From Candidatus Dormiibacterota bacterium (GTDB taxonomy: Bacteria; Chloroflexota; Dormibacteria; Aeolococcales; Aeolococcaceae), in contig JAFALX010000296.1 of assembly GCA_019234035.1 (NCBI GenBank), positions 1 through 8,658 of the forward strand: 8,658 bases of DNA. Reading direction: 5' to 3'. The notes under the pieces are model-generated. The model had not been told where the DNA came from. It did no database searches and saw nothing but the letters and a program-made list of their open reading frames with translations. Below are positions 6,009 through 8,658 of this stretch, in pieces. A program made the translations under genes and the position numbers. The first letter of the stretch is position 1; every line of letters begins with the position of its first letter.

Positions 6009-7352
6009 TCCGACGCGCTCCCGCCGGCAGTGGCGCCGCCACCCGACGAGCCGGTCCCCACAGGTCCCAGCCCGGTCGCGCTGTTCCTCGCGCAGATGCT
6101 CGTGACGCGCTACCACATGCGGCTGGTCGACAAGCGCGACAGCCGCGTCGCGGCGCTGAGTGCCGACTACGACCTCTGCACCGCCCTGTGGACCGGGCCG
6201 CGGGCGGCGCTCGTCGGCGTCTACGACCCACCCGCCGATCCCATCGCCGCCGGCGCCGATCTCGCGGCCCGGCTCGAGGCCGCCCGCCGTTGGGGGACGC
6301 AGCGCCTCAAGGACCAGGGCGCCGCGAGCTGCGACATCCTGCTGGTCGCCACAGCGCCGCTCAGCGGCAGCATCGTCGTGCAGGGAGATCCCAGCGAGCC
6401 CGTGCATGCCGGCGCCGCCTGGGTGGACGCCTCGCAGGGGGCTGCGGGCGGCCTGATGCCCATCCCCTCCGGTCTGCCGGGCCTCGGCGAGCTGCGTGCA
6501 GCCGCTCGGGCCGTGCAGGAGGGCCGCGAGGCGCCGACGCTCGCCGCGGTGGACCTGGCTGAGCGCCAGACCGTGCAGGGTGGCTACGTCGCGCCGGTGC
6601 GGCGCGCGCAGATCACACAACCGATCGCCACCTACAGCCTCATCGGCTTCTTCGTCCTCGTCTACCTGCTCGAGCTGGCGCTGAAGAGCAAGTACCAGTC
6701 ACCGAGTGCTGAGGCCTTCTACTTCGGGGCTCTCGGCAACGCGGCCGGGGAGCGCGACTGGTGGCGCTTCATCAGCTACGCGGCGATCCACGACCCGTCG
6801 TCCATCCTGCACATCCTCTTCAACTGCGTCCTCCTGTTCTTCATCGGGCGCTACGTCGAGCAGCTCTACGGCCGCGCTGTGCTGCTGGGCGCGTTCGTCA
6901 TCACCGCCGCCGCCGGCGCGCTGTTCTGGGTCGGTCTGTCCATCGTGCTCCCGGCTGTCTCACCGGCGGGCGCCCTGACGCTGGGTGCGTCGGGCGGCAT
7001 CGCCGGCCTCGTCGGGCTGCTGCTGATGCTGGGCCGCGTGCAGGGCAAGGACGTGCCGGCCGGTGTCGCGACCCAGGTTCGGAACTACGCGATCATCGTC
7101 ATCGCGCTCAACGTTGCGCTCGGATTCTTCATCGGCGGCGTGAACAACTTCGTGCACCTCGGCGGAGTCATCGCCGGCGCGCTGCTCGGGCTCGTGCTGC
7201 CGCCGCTGCATCGCATCGGCGGCCGCGATCTCGCGCCATGGGAGCGCTACACGCTGTATGGCGTGATGCTGCTCGGTGCGGTGGCGATCTCGATTGCAGC
7301 CGGCAACCTCGTGCAGTCGCTCGCACCGGGCGGCCAGGGACTCGGCAGCTGA
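6006..7352 (+). CDS. Rhomboid-family intramembrane serine protease with extra N-terminal domain
   Basis: This 448-residue protein is predicted to cut membrane-spanning substrates within the bilayer. The rhomboid core occupies about residues 207-435. The first span is at 209-226, then a WWRF motif (252-255), the HILFN motif (H269, N273), the catalytic serine in GASG (S329) and the catalytic histidine in HLGGVIAG (H384). The Ser/His dyad and accessory residues are all intact, so it should be active. The first 200 residues are soluble and unusual: a Pro-rich start, then a mixed alpha/beta stretch (about 22-185) that I cannot assign. The GTG at 6006 is chosen because TAGAGT sits 7 nt before it; the frame remains open upstream into the PBP gene, but that part is a shadow of the PBP coding sequence. 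The gene converges on merR across a hairpin. Substrate unknown; envelope proteins such as its neighbours are possible but unproven. Confidence 0.92.
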   Translation: MSDALPPAVAPPPDEPVPTGPSPVALFLAQMLVTRYHMRLVDKRDSRVAALSADYDLCTALWTGPRAALVGVYDPPADPIAAGADLAARLEAARRWGTQRLKDQGAASCDILLVATAPLSGSIVVQGDPSEPVHAGAAWVDASQGAAGGLMPIPSGLPGLGELRAAARAVQEGREAPTLAAVDLAERQTVQGGYVAPVRRAQITQPIATYSLIGFFVLVYLLELALKSKYQSPSAEAFYFGALGNAAGERDWWRFISYAAIHDPSSILHILFNCVLLFFIGRYVEQLYGRAVLLGAFVITAAAGALFWVGLSIVLPAVSPAGALTLGASGGIAGLVGLLLMLGRVQGKDVPAGVATQVRNYAIIVIALNVALGFFIGGVNNFVHLGGVIAGALLGLVLPPLHRIGGRDLAPWERYTLYGVMLLGAVAISIAAGNLVQSLAPGGQGLGS

Positions 7353-7353
7353 A

Positions 7354-7406
7354 GGCGTCGCATCAGCGCTCGTCACGTGAGCGCGAGATCAGGCTGATGC
7401 GACGCC
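7354..7406. terminator. Bidirectional terminator between convergent rhomboid and MerR genes
   Basis: GGCGTCGCATCAGC (7354-7367) and GCTGATGCGACGCC (7393-7406) are perfect 14-bp inverted repeats. Inside, GCGCTC (7366-7371) can pair with GAGCGC (7379-7384) as a second hairpin, sharing two bases with the outer stem. The left arm begins just after the rhomboid TGA; the right arm lies within the last codons of the MerR gene. With no T-run and a symmetric position, it fits a two-way terminator for high-GC DNA. Confidence 0.7.
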
Positions 7407-8339
7407 GGCAGCGTGCGGGTGCGCGCGCAGTGCGGCGATGAACCACGCGTATGCGGGTGCCATCGATGGCTGCGCAGGCCAGCCGTTGATGACGCCGATC
7501 AGCTGCCAGTAGCGCTCCACGCGCGCGTCGCTGAAACGCTCGAGCTGATCCGCGAGCTCCGCACGATATGGCGCGTCGTCGGTACGCGACGAGGCATGCG
7601 CGAACAGCACAACGACCTCCGCAACAACCTCCGCTGCAGCCTGCGAATGCGGCTGCAGCCCCGATGCGAGCGCGGCACCGGCTCTGCCGACCACTGCCTG
7701 CCCGGCGGTCCGCGCCGGCCCGTCGTTCTCGCTGATCCCCGACTGCGCCCGCATGCGCTCACCCTCGACCACCATCTCGCGCACACGGGCGCGAAACGCG
7801 CGGTCACTGACGAGCGCGGCGAGCTCGATCCACGCGTCGAGCTGCGCCTCCGTTGGATCGTCGGCGAGAGCCGGCAGCCCGGAACGCATCGTTGCCATGA
7901 AGGGATTCGCCTCATTGCCGGCGAACACCGCCGCGAGGAAGTCCTCCATGATTCGGTTCACCTCGTCGGCGGATGCGCGCGCGAACGCAGTCATGCGTGA
8001 TACCTCCTCAGGCCTCGTGATGCCGCGCGCGATGGCGCGCAGCACCCGGCGGCGCAATTGCAGCTGGCGGATGTGCACGTCGATGGCGTCGGCCTGCGCC
8101 CCGGCGACCGCCTCGAGACTCGATTGCAGCGCGGCAACGCGGCCGGCCGCGGCGAGGTCGAGGCCGAGGTCGCGCAGCGCTCGTACGAGCTCGAGCCGCG
8201 CGAGCGACGTGGCGTCGTATCGGCGGTAGCCGGCTTCGGTGCGACCGGCTTCGGGGACGAGCCCGAGATCGGAGTAGTAGCGGATCGTCTTCACCCGCAC
8301 GCCGGTGAGTGCGGCGAGCTCGCCGATCGACATGTCCAT
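7389..8339 (-). CDS. MerR-family transcriptional regulator
   Basis: This 316-residue protein is a DNA-binding regulator expected to bind as a dimer in the spacer of its target promoter and to activate or repress by twisting the DNA. The MerR helix-turn-helix and wing cover residues about 3-43 (MSIGELAALTG, KTIRYYSDLGLVPEAGRTEAGYRRYD in two parts), followed by helices and a likely dimer coil (about 81-105). The remaining ~200 residues are a helical C-terminal domain resembling those of actinobacterial MerR proteins, with motifs such as AFARASADEVNRIMEDFL. The protein has no cysteine, so it is not a typical thiol or metal sensor; a small-molecule ligand is more likely. The frame is open to 8513, but that extension overlaps rsfS on the same strand and the promoter, so ATG at 8339 (7 nt after the -10) is preferred; ATGs at 8351 and 8333 are alternatives. 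It probably regulates itself. Its other targets are unknown. Confidence 0.9.
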   Translation of the reverse strand: MDMSIGELAALTGVRVKTIRYYSDLGLVPEAGRTEAGYRRYDATSLARLELVRALRDLGLDLAAAGRVAALQSSLEAVAGAQADAIDVHIRQLQLRRRVLRAIARGITRPEEVSRMTAFARASADEVNRIMEDFLAAVFAGNEANPFMATMRSGLPALADDPTEAQLDAWIELAALVSDRAFRARVREMVVEGERMRAQSGISENDGPARTAGQAVVGRAGAALASGLQPHSQAAAEVVAEVVVLFAHASSRTDDAPYRAELADQLERFSDARVERYWQLIGVINGWPAQPSMAPAYAWFIAALRAHPHAAGVASA

Positions 8340-8346
8340 GCCCTGG

Positions 8347-8377
8347 AGCATGAAGTCTCCAGTTACTGGAGAGTCAA
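8347..8377 (-). promoter_or_regulatory. MerR-type promoter with 19-bp spacer
   Basis: Reading on the minus strand, TTGACT (8377-8372) is a good -35 box and CATGCT (8352-8347) a partial -10 box, separated by 19 bp. This over-long spacer is the hallmark of promoters controlled by MerR regulators. The -10 is followed by 7 nt and then the ATG at 8339, so the transcript is probably leaderless. Confidence 0.75.
8356..8372. promoter_or_regulatory. MerR operator palindrome
   Basis: TCTCCAGT-T-ACTGGAGA is a perfect 8-bp inverted repeat around one central base. It lies almost wholly in the 19-bp spacer of the merR promoter, overlapping the last base of the -35 box, which is where MerR dimers bind. It therefore points to autoregulation. 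The half-site CTCCAG occurs twice more nearby. Confidence 0.75.
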
Positions 8378-8433
8378 GCCCCGGCACTCCAGGTGGTGCG
8401 CTGAATGCGTTCCACGCCGCGTCCGGCGCTGCC

Positions 8434-8658
8434 TCAGCCAGTCGACTGGCGGGCCGGCATCCCCCAGAGGGATTCGAGGTCGTAGAAGGTGCGCTCCCCG
8501 GGAAGGAACACATGCACGATCACGGAGTCGAAGTCGAGACACGCCCAGGACGCGTCGGCGACACCCGCCGTGTGCAGCGCGCGCACACCGGCGCCCGCGC
8601 ACGCTTCGCCAATGTTGTCAACAATGGCACGAACTTGGCGGTCGGTGTCGCCCTCGCA
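8434..8658 (-). CDS. rsfS: Ribosomal silencing factor RsfS (Iojap family), partial, 5' end outside window
   Basis: The last 74 residues of a protein that binds ribosomal protein uL14 on the large subunit and blocks joining with the small subunit, lowering translation in poor conditions. The frame is open from the window edge to a TGA at 8434-8436. The recognisable core reads DTDRQVRAIVDNI, then a variable helix, then WACLDFDSVIVHVFLPGER and TFYDLESLWG, which is the conserved C-terminal half of the RsfS/Iojap fold. Only about the first third is missing. The frame has no start codon inside the window, so it is easy to overlook. It reads in the same direction as merR, with 94 bp between them that hold the merR promoter. 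In many bacteria rsfS lies beside nadD and a LytR-type gene, which would be expected beyond the edge. Confidence 0.92.
   Translation of the reverse strand, partial: CEGDTDRQVRAIVDNIGEACAGAGVRALHTAGVADASWACLDFDSVIVHVFLPGERTFYDLESLWGMPARQSTG

Noticed and set aside
8405..8430. Possible terminator hairpin (CGCCG-GACG-CGGCG) after rsfS
   Set aside because: The stem is only 5 bp in very GC-rich DNA, with no T-run. It is too weak to call.

Overview
The window is high-GC bacterial chromosome. It carries six complete protein genes, one very small membrane-protein gene and the 3' part of a seventh full-size gene. Several genes appear leaderless, with a -10-like hexamer placed 6-7 nt before a GTG or ATG start. 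Together with the DrrAB-type exporter, the actinobacterial-looking MerR regulator and the Gly/Asn-tailed class A penicillin-binding protein, this suggests an actinobacterial or related Terrabacteria lineage (Actinomycetota such as Thermoleophilia, or Dormibacterota/Chloroflexota). That placement is inference. I see no transposase, phage gene, CRISPR array, tRNA or rRNA; the region looks like ordinary chromosome.

Left half (4-3156, minus strand): a winged-helix/AAA+ (MoxR-like) ATPase gene is followed after 6 bp by an ABC ATPase gene and then by an ABC-2 membrane permease gene. All three read leftward and are probably one transcript. The two ABC genes form a complete DrrAB-type exporter with unknown cargo. 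The AAA+ protein belongs to a family without a firm function.

Middle and right (3330-7352, plus strand): divergent from that operon lies a 50-residue single-span membrane protein (3330-3482). A strong GC hairpin (3487-3520) follows it, then a bifunctional class A penicillin-binding protein (3560-5983), then a rhomboid-family intramembrane serine protease with a large extra N-terminal domain (6006-7352). All three products are predicted membrane or cell-envelope proteins.

Right edge (7354-8658, minus strand): a MerR-family regulator (7389-8339) converges on the rhomboid gene, with a 14-bp inverted repeat between them acting as a likely two-way terminator. Its promoter has the classic MerR form: TTGACT, a 19-bp spacer filled by a palindrome, then CATGCT, with the ATG 7 nt further on. 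Upstream on the same strand is the 3' portion of a ribosomal silencing factor gene (rsfS), cut by the window edge.

The best candidates for something undescribed are the 50-aa membrane protein beside the PBP, the rhomboid's unassigned N-terminal domain, and the pairing of a winged-helix AAA+ ATPase with an ABC exporter. Nothing here by itself proves a new system.
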